A DNA stretch of 64,000 nucleotides from Acidipila rosea. GTDB taxonomy: Bacteria; Acidobacteriota; Terriglobia; Terriglobales; Acidobacteriaceae. A program made the position numbers and the translations under genes. Below, in pieces: positions 34,120-43,457 of the stretch. Every line of letters starts with the position of its first letter. The stretch's first letter is position 1. The stretch is from assembly GCF_004339725.1 (NCBI RefSeq), contig NZ_SMGK01000004.1:186001-250000 (forward strand), in the 5' to 3' direction. The notes under the pieces are model-generated. The model was not told where the DNA came from, did not search any database, and worked only from the letters and a program-made list of their open reading frames with translations.

Positions 34120-37100
34120 ATGAGATGGATCAGCGCTAAACAACTTGAAACCTGGGCGGGAGAACGCATCGATGCCCGCACTGTTTTATCGCGCCTCATT
34201 GGCCAGCTCATCCGCGGCTCGGCAGCTGAGATTTCTGTTTTTCGATTCCCTTCAGGTGACAGCGCACAACTCCAAGGATGGGATGGTCGGCTTATCGCTA
34301 GTCCCCATAAGCAGTTCAAGACATATGTTCCGGACGGCAGCTCAGTGTGGGAATGGGGAGTCGAAAAATCCCCAGCGACGAAAGCAAAGAAAGACTATGG
34401 CAAGCGAGCCGCCGATCCTGGCGAAGGCATAGTCCCGAGCGAGACAACGTTTGTCTTTGTGACACCGCGAACCTGGAAGGGGGCAGCGACGTGGGCAGCG
34501 GGCAATAAAAAGAATGGACCATGGAAGGATGTTCGCGCTCTTGATGCGGTTGACCTTGAAGAATGGTTGAGTCTTTGCCCTGCCGTCGCGGCATCATTCG
34601 CGCGAGAGAACGGTTTTGCGCCTTCGGATCATGCTCAGAGCATAGATGAGTTCTGGGATATTTACTCCGGTCGATTCTCCCCACCATTGAAGGAAAAGGT
34701 CCTACTCGCTGGTCGCTCCCAGCAAAAGCAAGAGTTGGAGCAGGCGCTAGCCGCTGGGTCAGAAATACAGCGGTGCAAAGGAGACTCGCTTGATGAGGTA
34801 CTTGCCTTCGTTAGTGCTGTTATACGAAGTGTTGAAGACGGGCCGAGGGAATTTCTGCGTGCCCGTACGCTCATCGTTGAAACAGAAGAGGCGGCAAGGC
34901 AACTTCGAAATTCTGACGGTCTGGTCCTGGCTGTTCGTGGCAGCGCAACTGGCGCTGCCGGCATGCTTGCAAATGAGGGCCATCGTGTCATCGTCCCAAT
35001 TGGCAGAGACACGATCAAGCCCTCGTCCGCGATCATTCTGCCACGTCCTTCAGCATACGAAATGAGCGAGGGGCTCCAGGAGATGGGATTCTCCGAAGAT
35101 GAGGCCCTGAGACGTGCCTATGAATGCGGCAGGAGTGTGAGCATCCTGGCTAGGAGAATCCCAAGCGCTACGGCGGAGCGTCCTGCATGGAGCAACGATC
35201 AAAGACTTATACCAGCCTTCCTCGCGGGCGCGTGGGACCAATCAAAGGATGCTGACAAATCAATCATAGTGGCTCTCGCAGGAGCTAATTCATACGAAGA
35301 CGTTGAGTCGGGTCTAAGGGAGTTTCTTTCCTTGGCTGATGCTCCTCTGGAACTTGTTGGTTCCGTTTGGGCAGTACGAGCGCCTGTGGACCTTTTTGTC
35401 CATGTCTCGCATCTCCTCCAGCAGGATCGTCTTACGACTTTGGGGCACGCTGTTTCTGAAGTGCTATCAGAGCTCGATCCAGCTCTGGAATTGCCGCCGC
35501 GTGAACGGATGTACGCTTCACTCAACGGCAAGGTTCTAAAGCACAGTGAGTGGCTTCGAGATGGGTTGGCGACAACGCTGCTCATCCTGTCTGCAATGGG
35601 CAAAGAGAATGGTGTTCAAACACCAGCGTCTTCACCGGAGTTGTTCGTCTCTGGGCTTGTCGAAGCCCTGCCTGGCCTGAGAGACGATTACAGGGTTATC
35701 GCAAGTCTCTCACGACAACTGCCGATGCTGATGGAGGCGGCTCCCGACCCTTTATTGTCGGCCCTCGAGCAATTGCTTGAGGGCGGCGGGGCAAAATTGA
35801 AGCCCGTCTTCCAAGACAGCCGCGAAAGCAGTTCGTTCTGGTCAAGCAGCCCACATACCGGTCTCTTGTGGGCACTAGAGAGGATCGGACAGGATCCCAA
35901 GTACCTGCAGCGGACAACCGATATCTTGGCAGGACTGGTCGCGATCGACCCAGGTGGAAGCCTTTCGAACCGACCATTAGCGAGTCTTCACTCCCTGTTC
36001 TTGACCTGGAAGCCGGCGACTAACGCGTCGCTTGAGATGCGACTGGCTGTATTGGAGAACTTGGTTTCTGCCCGGCCAGACATTGCTTGGCAGCTAATAC
36101 CAGGTCTCTTGCCCAGACACGGCCAAATCCAATTCAACTCGGAATCCCCGCGATTTCGAGACGCCGGGGCATCTGAACGCGAGAAACTCACCTACCCGGT
36201 ATTGTTCAAGACCATTAGCGCAATCTTGACGATGGCAATCCAGCTTGCAGGATTGGATGAAAAACGATGGTCAGCATTGCTGAGGAAAGTTCACGAACTT
36301 CCTACGGCCGATAGAGATCGACTGATCGCGGCGTTTGGGCATGCTGTAGACCAGATGAGCGCCGAGCAACTCCCGGCATTGTGGAAAGAGCTTGCACAAA
36401 TAACTCGGCATCACCGCGCATATCCTTCGGCAAAATGGGTGATGGAGGACAATCAGATTGTGGAGCTGGAACAGATTGCGGCGCGAATTGCTCCGGAAAA
36501 GCCTGGAATTCAGGATGAGCACCTTTTTACAGAAAGATTTCCTGACATCCCAAGGCTCGATTCAACTAGGCTCCTGGAGCAGGTAGAGGAACTCCGAAGA
36601 AACGCCATCGAACGCATCGTAGCCTCATCTGGCATTCCGGGAATCATCGATTTTGCAATTCGCGTAGAAGCCCCGTCTATTGTTGGCGGCGTGTTTGGAA
36701 GCATAGCGAAGTCCCCATCTGAGGCGGTGAGCGCCATTCTGATGTCCGAAGCGCTACCCGAAAGGCCGATTCGATTTTCTTCGGGCGTCTCCAGTGCAGC
36801 ATTCATTCGATTCGGAGATTCCTGGCTCTCGGAGATTCAACGTGAAATTGATACAGGAAGAATTCCGGTGGAGTTACTTCCGAGTCTCAGCGAGTGGTGG
36901 CCAATTGTTCCTCTAGTCTGGAATTGGGTTGCCCAGTTCGGCGCAGTTGCGGAGAAGGGATTCTGGCAGGCGAAATCACCGTGGGGGCTTAAATCCACTG
37001 GAGAGGAATTATCTTACGTAGTAAGTCAATATCTGCGTTTCGAACGCCCGGAGTTCGTCATTGAAGCACTGTCTGACAGCGCGTCAGACATCTCGAGCTC

Positions 37101-37908
37101 TCAGTTGATCGAGGCACTTATCGCTTTTGAGCAGCAGATTGGCGTCCGGCCGGAGCTTCTCCGAGGAGGCATTTCTTTCCATCTTCAGCAAGTCTTTCAG
37201 GTACTGCAGGTTCGAGAGGACTTGTCACTGGAGAAGGTGGCTGCTCTTGAATATCGTTATCTTCCTCTCCTTCGCCAAATGTGGATGAACGTTAATCCCG
37301 AATCTGCCTTGGATCGCTACTTGGCACAAAGCCCTGCCTTTTTCGTGCAGGTTGTCGCAGACGTTTTTCGACCAACCTCAAAACGTAAGGAGCCGAAGGC
37401 TGCCCCTACTCCAGAAGAACAGTCGCGTGCGCAAATTGGAATCACCTTGCTGGAGAGCTTTAGCCGAGTTCCGGGTCAATCTGAGAATGACATCGACGGC
37501 TCAACTCTGAATCGATGGGTTCAAGAAGCGCAAGTGATTGCAAAGGAACAGGACCGCTCTGAAATCGCTGAGCAGTATATTGGGAAAGTCCTTACCCACG
37601 CGGTCGCCGATCCCGAGGACCATGTTTGGCCCCACAGGGCCATTCGCGAAGGCTTGGAGAAGTGGAAAGCAGGCCAGATCGAGATGGGGATCTACATCGG
37701 ACTCATGAACTCGCGCGGCGTAACCACCCGAGGCCCGTTTGACGGAGGCAAACAGGAGCGCGAACTTGCAAACCAAATTCGTGAAAATGCTCGAAAGCTG
37801 GATCGATGGCCAAGAACAAAGGCTGTGCTCATTGCTCAAGCTGAAAGCCTGGAACGAGAGGCGCAACGTGAGGACACCGAAGCAGAACAGCTTCGCCTCC
37901 GTGAGTGA
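34120..37908 (+). CDS. 1262-residue orphan protein with nuclease-like N-terminus; possible defence protein
   Basis: No named family is recognised. Residues about 1-150 look like a restriction-endonuclease-like fold: an N-terminal helix (LETWAGERIDARTVLSRLIGQLI), GWDG with Asp55, then SSVWEWG with Glu78 and Lys83 nearby, and the strand ETTFVFVTPRTW, which suits a PDDEXK-type core with an unusual third residue. Residues about 190-350 begin AGRSQQKQELEQALAAG, as in STAND NTPases after the VGR motif, but no Walker A P-loop is present. Residues 400-1240 are helical, possibly repeats. The last 20 residues are Glu/Arg-rich. It has no signal peptide, lies between repeat copies C and D, and has lower GC than the core genes. 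Defence is an inference from architecture and context. Confidence 0.85.
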   Translation: MRWISAKQLETWAGERIDARTVLSRLIGQLIRGSAAEISVFRFPSGDSAQLQGWDGRLIASPHKQFKTYVPDGSSVWEWGVEKSPATKAKKDYGKRAADPGEGIVPSETTFVFVTPRTWKGAATWAAGNKKNGPWKDVRALDAVDLEEWLSLCPAVAASFARENGFAPSDHAQSIDEFWDIYSGRFSPPLKEKVLLAGRSQQKQELEQALAAGSEIQRCKGDSLDEVLAFVSAVIRSVEDGPREFLRARTLIVETEEAARQLRNSDGLVLAVRGSATGAAGMLANEGHRVIVPIGRDTIKPSSAIILPRPSAYEMSEGLQEMGFSEDEALRRAYECGRSVSILARRIPSATAERPAWSNDQRLIPAFLAGAWDQSKDADKSIIVALAGANSYEDVESGLREFLSLADAPLELVGSVWAVRAPVDLFVHVSHLLQQDRLTTLGHAVSEVLSELDPALELPPRERMYASLNGKVLKHSEWLRDGLATTLLILSAMGKENGVQTPASSPELFVSGLVEALPGLRDDYRVIASLSRQLPMLMEAAPDPLLSALEQLLEGGGAKLKPVFQDSRESSSFWSSSPHTGLLWALERIGQDPKYLQRTTDILAGLVAIDPGGSLSNRPLASLHSLFLTWKPATNASLEMRLAVLENLVSARPDIAWQLIPGLLPRHGQIQFNSESPRFRDAGASEREKLTYPVLFKTISAILTMAIQLAGLDEKRWSALLRKVHELPTADRDRLIAAFGHAVDQMSAEQLPALWKELAQITRHHRAYPSAKWVMEDNQIVELEQIAARIAPEKPGIQDEHLFTERFPDIPRLDSTRLLEQVEELRRNAIERIVASSGIPGIIDFAIRVEAPSIVGGVFGSIAKSPSEAVSAILMSEALPERPIRFSSGVSSAAFIRFGDSWLSEIQREIDTGRIPVELLPSLSEWWPIVPLVWNWVAQFGAVAEKGFWQAKSPWGLKSTGEELSYVVSQYLRFERPEFVIEALSDSASDISSSQLIEALIAFEQQIGVRPELLRGGISFHLQQVFQVLQVREDLSLEKVAALEYRYLPLLRQMWMNVNPESALDRYLAQSPAFFVQVVADVFRPTSKRKEPKAAPTPEEQSRAQIGITLLESFSRVPGQSENDIDGSTLNRWVQEAQVIAKEQDRSEIAEQYIGKVLTHAVADPEDHVWPHRAIREGLEKWKAGQIEMGIYIGLMNSRGVTTRGPFDGGKQERELANQIRENARKLDRWPRTKAVLIAQAESLEREAQREDTEAEQLRLRE

Positions 37909-37984
37909 CCTTGATCGGTCCTCATATGTCGGCTTCTCAGAAGCGATCCGTCCGGCGTTCTCAACTTGCGTGAACAGGCCAACG

Positions 37985-38140
37985 CTCCCATCGACCCAAG
38001 GTCGAGCGGCGTTTCTAGGATCGCTCTTCTCAAACGTCCATTCCGCTGCTCGCCGGAACCCTCAGCCCGCGCGTCTAAGCCTCTGCCCCCAAAGAAATCC
38101 GCCCTGCGTCATGTACACTGCGCAGCGGAGGATGTAGCAG
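37985..38140 (+). repeat. modular intergenic repeat, copy D
   Basis: It carries module 1 (ATCGACCCAAGGTCGAGCGG at 37990-38009, then AACGTCCATTCCGCTGCTC) and the start of module 2 (CCAAAGAAATCC and CACTGCGCAGCGG near 38115-38128). It breaks off at GGAGGATGTAGCAG, 5 bp before the next start codon, so the repeat may supply the upstream sequence of the glycosidase gene. Confidence 0.7.
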
Positions 38141-38144
38141 CCCA

Positions 38145-40130
38145 ATGGCAACACGAATCGCAGTCTTTCTCCTCTTCACGTTGGTGACGAACTTCTCTGC
38201 ACTTGGCTTCGGAGCAACCTTGAATGGAACCCAGCCCGGCCACGCTGAGGGGATTTTGCAGTCCATTGAAAATGCCACGGTCACTCCATCGGGAGAAGAC
38301 CTCCTGGTCACGCGCAAGGATCCAGGCGCCCCGGTAGAGATGGTGTTTACCCGTTGCCAGGGGCTGGGCGTTCAGTATCAGGAGCATCAGTGGTGGGTCC
38401 TTCCGATTAGCGCGAGTGGCGCGCAGGTCGATGCGAATAAAGCTCTGTGGGTTCTGCCTCTCGATCCAACTTCGAAGGACCACTCGTGGCACATCGCACT
38501 CCACGGCGGCCAACTGCAGGCGAAGAAGACTGAAGCAGGACTGACCGTCACTGCCGTCGCGGAGAGTGTGACTCTCTCTCGAGCAGAGGCTCGACCGCAC
38601 AGCGACCCCTTCGGCAATCGATTTTCTCTTGAGATGTCAGGCGGCCCCGAGCTCGAACAAGCACTGGCAGCCTTCTACTGGGGAACCATTCTGCCTTCCG
38701 TGGTGGAGAAGACCATGGCGGCGAACTTCCCCTACAGCAGCGGTTATGTTCTGAGCACGCTGAATGTGAACTCCTACGCAGGCTCCTATCCCGCGGTCGA
38801 TCACGAATTTCAAATCAAGGGTCGCCTCGCAATGGGCTCAGCGGTCGATCTCGATATAGTGAAGCGAATGATTGAGCTTCAGTTCAAGCTCATGAACGAT
38901 GACCCGGAACAGCTCTTTCGTGCGCCGACCTCGGTGCAGCCGAACGGGACCCGTGAGTACCACGTGCGCAGAAACAGTTTGGACAATCGCCAGAACGCGG
39001 CCATGTTTCCCTTGACCGGCGACATCGAGGTAATCGAAGAGAGCTGGCGATACTACGAAGCCGGAAAAGACGCAGCGTGGCTGCAGGCGAGTATCGGGAA
39101 CCTTGAACACGCGGCGGGCTGGATCTTGTCGCACACCGATCAGTACGGCCGCGTATGGTCGGATGTCTATTACGAAGACCAGGTGATCAAGGACGGACGC
39201 GAGACAGAAGCCCAGGCCTTCGCCGCTCACGCCTTCGAACTGCTCGCCGGTATGGAGACCCTGCTAAAACGGCAGGACAAAGCTGCAAGCTTCACCGCAG
39301 AGGCAAAGCGCATGGCCGATGCGCTCGTCGCACCTGTGCCCATGGGATATTGGGACGCAAAGAACCAGCGGTTCATTGATTGGATCGATCGCAATGGACA
39401 GGTTCACGATCACATTCATCTTCTTGCCAATGAACTTCCCGTGACCTTTGGATATGCCACCGCGGATCAGGCAGCAGCGGTGCGGCGCCTGATCGACGCC
39501 AATGCCGCCGAGTTTGAACGATTCCCCAGTTTTGTTGCTGCGAAGATCGCCGACTACAACAAGTCTGAAATTGGCAGTGGTGGCCCCTACGATCTTTGCG
39601 CGGCAGGCAGATATTGGTATTGGGATGCCGCCTTCGATGCATTGCAGCAGCAGAACGGAATTCTGTTCGATCAGCTCAAGACCGTGGCCGCTGAGGGAGC
39701 ACGAAATGGCTACTTCATGAGCGAACGCTACGACATGGACCATGTCTATTACATCGATGGCAAGCACGCTCACGGAGCCGAAAAATACTACGAATACCCT
39801 AATGTTTTCGCGGCTGTTCTGATTGACAGGTTTCTGGGATTGTCCGTTCCCGCGGATGCCGATGTATCCGTTGCGCCCCATCTCACAAGTTATGGCAGCG
39901 TAGAGTTCCAACTTCCCAAATATGCCCTGCGCTACAGCTTCAGCAAAGACGGCTTTGTGCTGAAGAATCTTTCAGACAAGCCGCGGCGATACAAGGTGGA
40001 TTTGTCGGCGCTTGGCTTTTCCTCCACGCAATACCGGTTGAGGAGCAGGTCCGGGGACGGAATCGTAGACGCCCATTCCACCGTGACCCTGCCTGCGCAC
40101 GAAGAGGCGCGCTGGACTCCAGTCCATTAG
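38145..40130 (+). CDS. secreted six-hairpin glycosidase-like protein
   Basis: A 661-residue protein with a signal peptide (MATRIAVFLLFTLVTNFSAL, cleavage near GFGA). The central and C-terminal parts have the (alpha/alpha)6 pattern with conserved WSDVYYEDQVIKDGRETEAQAF, then GGPYDLCAAGRYWYWDAAFDAL and a C-terminal beta-domain. It may act on exopolysaccharide or plant polymers; the GH family is not certain and the acid/base residues were not identified. A GGAGG lies about 13 nt before the ATG, slightly too far; an internal start is possible. It follows repeat copy D. Confidence 0.8.
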   Translation: MATRIAVFLLFTLVTNFSALGFGATLNGTQPGHAEGILQSIENATVTPSGEDLLVTRKDPGAPVEMVFTRCQGLGVQYQEHQWWVLPISASGAQVDANKALWVLPLDPTSKDHSWHIALHGGQLQAKKTEAGLTVTAVAESVTLSRAEARPHSDPFGNRFSLEMSGGPELEQALAAFYWGTILPSVVEKTMAANFPYSSGYVLSTLNVNSYAGSYPAVDHEFQIKGRLAMGSAVDLDIVKRMIELQFKLMNDDPEQLFRAPTSVQPNGTREYHVRRNSLDNRQNAAMFPLTGDIEVIEESWRYYEAGKDAAWLQASIGNLEHAAGWILSHTDQYGRVWSDVYYEDQVIKDGRETEAQAFAAHAFELLAGMETLLKRQDKAASFTAEAKRMADALVAPVPMGYWDAKNQRFIDWIDRNGQVHDHIHLLANELPVTFGYATADQAAAVRRLIDANAAEFERFPSFVAAKIADYNKSEIGSGGPYDLCAAGRYWYWDAAFDALQQQNGILFDQLKTVAAEGARNGYFMSERYDMDHVYYIDGKHAHGAEKYYEYPNVFAAVLIDRFLGLSVPADADVSVAPHLTSYGSVEFQLPKYALRYSFSKDGFVLKNLSDKPRRYKVDLSALGFSSTQYRLRSRSGDGIVDAHSTVTLPAHEEARWTPVH

Positions 40131-40215
40131 GAGAGGAAGGAGCAGCAACTGGCGAGCCACCGCGCGCCCCAGTTTCCGCGGCCCACCAACCGCGAAAACT
40201 CCACCTCGCGAACGC

Positions 40216-41202
40216 TTACCGGCGCATGCTGCCCGTGAGGCGCTCCCAATTGGCATGCGCAATCTTAGCCTTATCGTCATCGCTCACAGGGAGCTGCGCT
40301 AAGAAGTTTCTCGGTCCACCGCCCGGCCGATATTGATACGGGTAGTCGGTAGAGAAGAGAACCCGGTCGATGCCGACAACCTCTACCGCATGCTGAAAAT
40401 TCGACTGGCTGAACATGCCGCTTGGAGTCACGTACAGGTTCTCGCGCATCGTATCGACGACCGGCCGCTGCAGCTTCGTCACGCGTGAGAACGCCTTCAG
40501 CCGCTCTGCATAGAAGAGCACCACTTCGCCCCAGTGGCCAAGAATGATCTGAAGATCCGGAAACCGGTCAAAGACGCCCGCCAGCGCAAGCCGAACAAAC
40601 TGGATTCCACAATCGTAGTGCCATCCCAGCCCGAACGTCGCAAATGCGAGATCCACCTGCGGATCAAATCCGGAGTAGTAGGCCTCCCGCACCGCGCGAG
40701 GCGGCGTCTGCGGATGGATGAACAGCGGAACACGCAGGTGCGCCGCCATCTCGAAGATCGGCCAGAAGTCCGCATGATCGAGATTCTTCTCCATCGTTCG
40801 ACCAAAGAGCATTCCGCCCTTCATCCCCAGCTCGAGAACACATCGCTCCAGCTCCCTCACCGCCTCTGCAGGAGCAGTCGTCGGGATCGTGGCGAAACCA
40901 TCGAAGCGCTCAGGATGGCGCGCAATCGTTGCAGCGATAAGGTCGTTCGTGCGGCGTGCAAGCGAGACGGCCTCAGCGGCCGCGAGATGGTGCAACCCCG
41001 GACTCGTCAGGGACAGAACCTGCACATCGACCCCGCTCTCATCCATTCTCGCCAGGCGTTCCTCGCTCAGCTCTTCCAGCCTGTCTTGCATCTCTCCCAG
41101 GTGCAGGGATGCGCTGGTGTCCTGCCCCGCGCTGGCCGCCGCTGCCCAGGCCGCCCGCACCTCAGCACAAAGAAAGTGCTCTTCGATCGCAATTGTCTTC
41201 AT
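40216..41202 (-). CDS. amidohydrolase-2 (ACMSD-like) family protein
   Basis: A 328-residue TIM-barrel metal enzyme. It starts MKTIAIEEHFLC, where the usual metal-binding HxH is replaced by EEHF, as in some aromatic-acid decarboxylase relatives. Further marks are FIHPQTPPR, LGHWGEVV and LFSTDYPYQY, the last being the catalytic Asp region. It probably hydrolyses or decarboxylates an aromatic acid; the substrate is unknown. GGAG lies just before the ATG at 41202; the frame extends upstream into mrdA without a better start. It lies 25 bp after mrdA and may be the last gene of that operon. Confidence 0.88.
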   Translation of the reverse strand: MKTIAIEEHFLCAEVRAAWAAAASAGQDTSASLHLGEMQDRLEELSEERLARMDESGVDVQVLSLTSPGLHHLAAAEAVSLARRTNDLIAATIARHPERFDGFATIPTTAPAEAVRELERCVLELGMKGGMLFGRTMEKNLDHADFWPIFEMAAHLRVPLFIHPQTPPRAVREAYYSGFDPQVDLAFATFGLGWHYDCGIQFVRLALAGVFDRFPDLQIILGHWGEVVLFYAERLKAFSRVTKLQRPVVDTMRENLYVTPSGMFSQSNFQHAVEVVGIDRVLFSTDYPYQYRPGGGPRNFLAQLPVSDDDKAKIAHANWERLTGSMRR

Positions 41203-41227
41203 GAAACTCCAAAGGAGGAAGCACCAC

Positions 41228-43231
41228 CTACCGCACAGCAGCCTCAACCGGCGGAATCGTCAGATAGAAATGTCCCCCGTGCATCGCCGCCAGGCTCGCA
41301 TCCTGTCCCGCCTTGGGGTGTGCCACCACTGCTCTTCCGCCATACACCTGCGGATGCGCCGGGTCTGACCAGATCGCGCCCACATCCACTCGCGCTACCG
41401 TCTTCGGCTGCTCCACGTTCTTGTGCTCGCGCCGCTGCTTGTTCACGTATGCTTCGATCACCCTCGCTGCCAGCCTTCCCGCCAGCGTGCCGTGCTCGCC
41501 GCCCTCAAACAGGATGCACACCGCAATATCAGGATTCCGGCGCGGAGAGAAGCCCACAAACCATGCATTGTCCTGCATTGATTTCGCATGGCCCATCCGC
41601 TGCGCCAGCGCGTTGCTCATCGTCTGCGCGCTCCCCGTCTTGCCTGCGAAGTCGATGCCTTCCAGCCGCGCGCTGTAGTCCGTGCCGCCCGGGTCCATCA
41701 CCTTCGCCATCGCATCGGTAATCGTCTCCCAGTTCGCCGGATCGATCGGGATCGTCACATCCCCCGACCCCGGAAACGAATCCAGAATCGCCTTCCGGTA
41801 CTCCGGCGGCAGCTCATCAGGAAAGACCACATGCGGCCGCTTCAGCGCGCCGCCCGAGGCAATTCCCGCCAGCGCCCGCACCATCTGCACCGGCGTTGCC
41901 GCCACCGCGCCCTGCCCAATGCCCACCGAGATCGTCTCGCCCGCATACCACTTCTGGTGGAAGTTCCTCATCTTCCATTCTTCCGAAGGCATCGTCCCGG
42001 CGACCTCATTCGGCAGGTCGATCCCCGTCTTTTGCCCCAGCCCCAGCATGTGCGCCCACTTCGCGATCTTCTCGATCCCCAGCCGCTCCGCCAGCGTGTA
42101 GAAATACACATCGCACGACTGGAAGATGCCTCGCGTGATATTCACCGCGCCATGTCCCGAGTGCACCCAGCAGCGGAAGTAGTGGCCGTAGAAATTCGCC
42201 CCGCCGCGGCAATCCACGTTCAGCGTCTGTGCAATCCCTTCCTGCAGCCCGGCCAGCGCCATGATGATCTTGAACGTGGACCCCGGCGCCAGCTGCGCCT
42301 GGATCGCCTTGTTCAGCAGCGGGTGCGCCGGGTCTGTAATCAGCTTCGACCACTCCTCGCGCCCGATCCGCACCGCAAAGGCATTCGGATCATAGGTTGG
42401 CCGGCTCACCATCGCCAGCACCTCGCCGGTATGCGGATCGATCGCGATCACCGCGCCATTGCGGTCGCCCAGCGCATTCTCTGCCGCTCTCTGGATGTCG
42501 ATATCGATCGTCAGCTTCAGGCTCTTGCCCGGAATCGCATGCTCCGTGCCCAGCCGCCCCATCTCCCGCCCGTGGCTGTCCACCAGCACATCCCGCGAGC
42601 CGTCCGTCCCCCGCAGGATCGAGTCGTAGGACTCCTCCACTCCCGACCGTCCCACCACGTCGCCCGGCGCATAGTAGGCATAGCGCGGGTCGTCCAGCAT
42701 CTCCTCTGAAACCTCGCCCACATACCCCACCAGGTGCGCCGCAAACCCATCCCGCGGGTAGAGCCGCCGCTGCTCGTCAATCGTCTCCAGCTCCGGCATC
42801 TCATCGCGGTGCGCCTCGATGAACTCCTGCTCATCCGGCGTAATATCCTGCTTCAGCGGCAGCGGCTGATACTTCGGCGCAGTGCGGTACTTCTTCAGGA
42901 TCGCCTCGATCTGTTCGACTGTCATATGCAGCCCCCGCGCAATCAGCGGCAGGTCGGCCATGTAATCGTGGCCCTGTTCGCGTACCAGGAAGCAGGAGAC
43001 AGAGGGATAGTTGTCGACAATCAGCCGCCCCTCGCGGTCAAAGATCTTGCCGCGCGGCGCAAGGATTGGTACCTTGCGGATCCGGTTCGCCTCGGCCATC
43101 GCCCGGTAGTTGCTCGCGCCCACCACCTGCAGTCGCCAAAGCCCAAACAGCAGGATCAGCAGGATTCCCACGATCACATACTGAATGATCGTGAGCTTGA
43201 TGGCGGGCAATTTTTCGTCCCGGTTCAGCAT
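41228..43231 (-). CDS. mrdA: penicillin-binding protein 2
   Basis: A 667-residue class B transpeptidase for lateral cell-wall growth. One transmembrane helix lies at residues 15-32; the PBP dimerisation region follows. Catalytic Ser318 and Lys321 stand in PGSTFKI; SCD at 372-374 is the SxN-type motif with Asp in place of Asn; KTG is at 531-533 (FAGKTGSAQ). The last 60 residues after the transpeptidase core are variable. It is downstream of mreD by 226 bp in the same direction. No rodA follows; an amidohydrolase gene does. Confidence 0.96.
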   Translation of the reverse strand: MLNRDEKLPAIKLTIIQYVIVGILLILLFGLWRLQVVGASNYRAMAEANRIRKVPILAPRGKIFDREGRLIVDNYPSVSCFLVREQGHDYMADLPLIARGLHMTVEQIEAILKKYRTAPKYQPLPLKQDITPDEQEFIEAHRDEMPELETIDEQRRLYPRDGFAAHLVGYVGEVSEEMLDDPRYAYYAPGDVVGRSGVEESYDSILRGTDGSRDVLVDSHGREMGRLGTEHAIPGKSLKLTIDIDIQRAAENALGDRNGAVIAIDPHTGEVLAMVSRPTYDPNAFAVRIGREEWSKLITDPAHPLLNKAIQAQLAPGSTFKIIMALAGLQEGIAQTLNVDCRGGANFYGHYFRCWVHSGHGAVNITRGIFQSCDVYFYTLAERLGIEKIAKWAHMLGLGQKTGIDLPNEVAGTMPSEEWKMRNFHQKWYAGETISVGIGQGAVAATPVQMVRALAGIASGGALKRPHVVFPDELPPEYRKAILDSFPGSGDVTIPIDPANWETITDAMAKVMDPGGTDYSARLEGIDFAGKTGSAQTMSNALAQRMGHAKSMQDNAWFVGFSPRRNPDIAVCILFEGGEHGTLAGRLAARVIEAYVNKQRREHKNVEQPKTVARVDVGAIWSDPAHPQVYGGRAVVAHPKAGQDASLAAMHGGHFYLTIPPVEAAVR

Positions 43232-43457
43232 GGTTGACCGCTATTCATCTCGCGTGCGAAGGGTAACTTTAGGATAACGCCGAATGGAAGAAATCGACGT
43301 GACTATGGATCAAAGAGCGCGTTGGTACCTCTTTAGTTCCTCCGGCAGGGAGATATTGCTTGATGTAGTCGGCATGCTGCCTCCCGATGCTTCCCATTTC
43401 ATGCCTCTCCGTTTGTCCGGAGCGCACGCTTATTGCCAGCATCACGGACCGCTGAAA

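Noticed and set aside
27061-38140. Integron cassette array (attC sites) as explanation for the repeats.
   Set aside because: No RYYYAAC/GTTRRRY core-site pairs were found at the ends and no integrase lies in the window.
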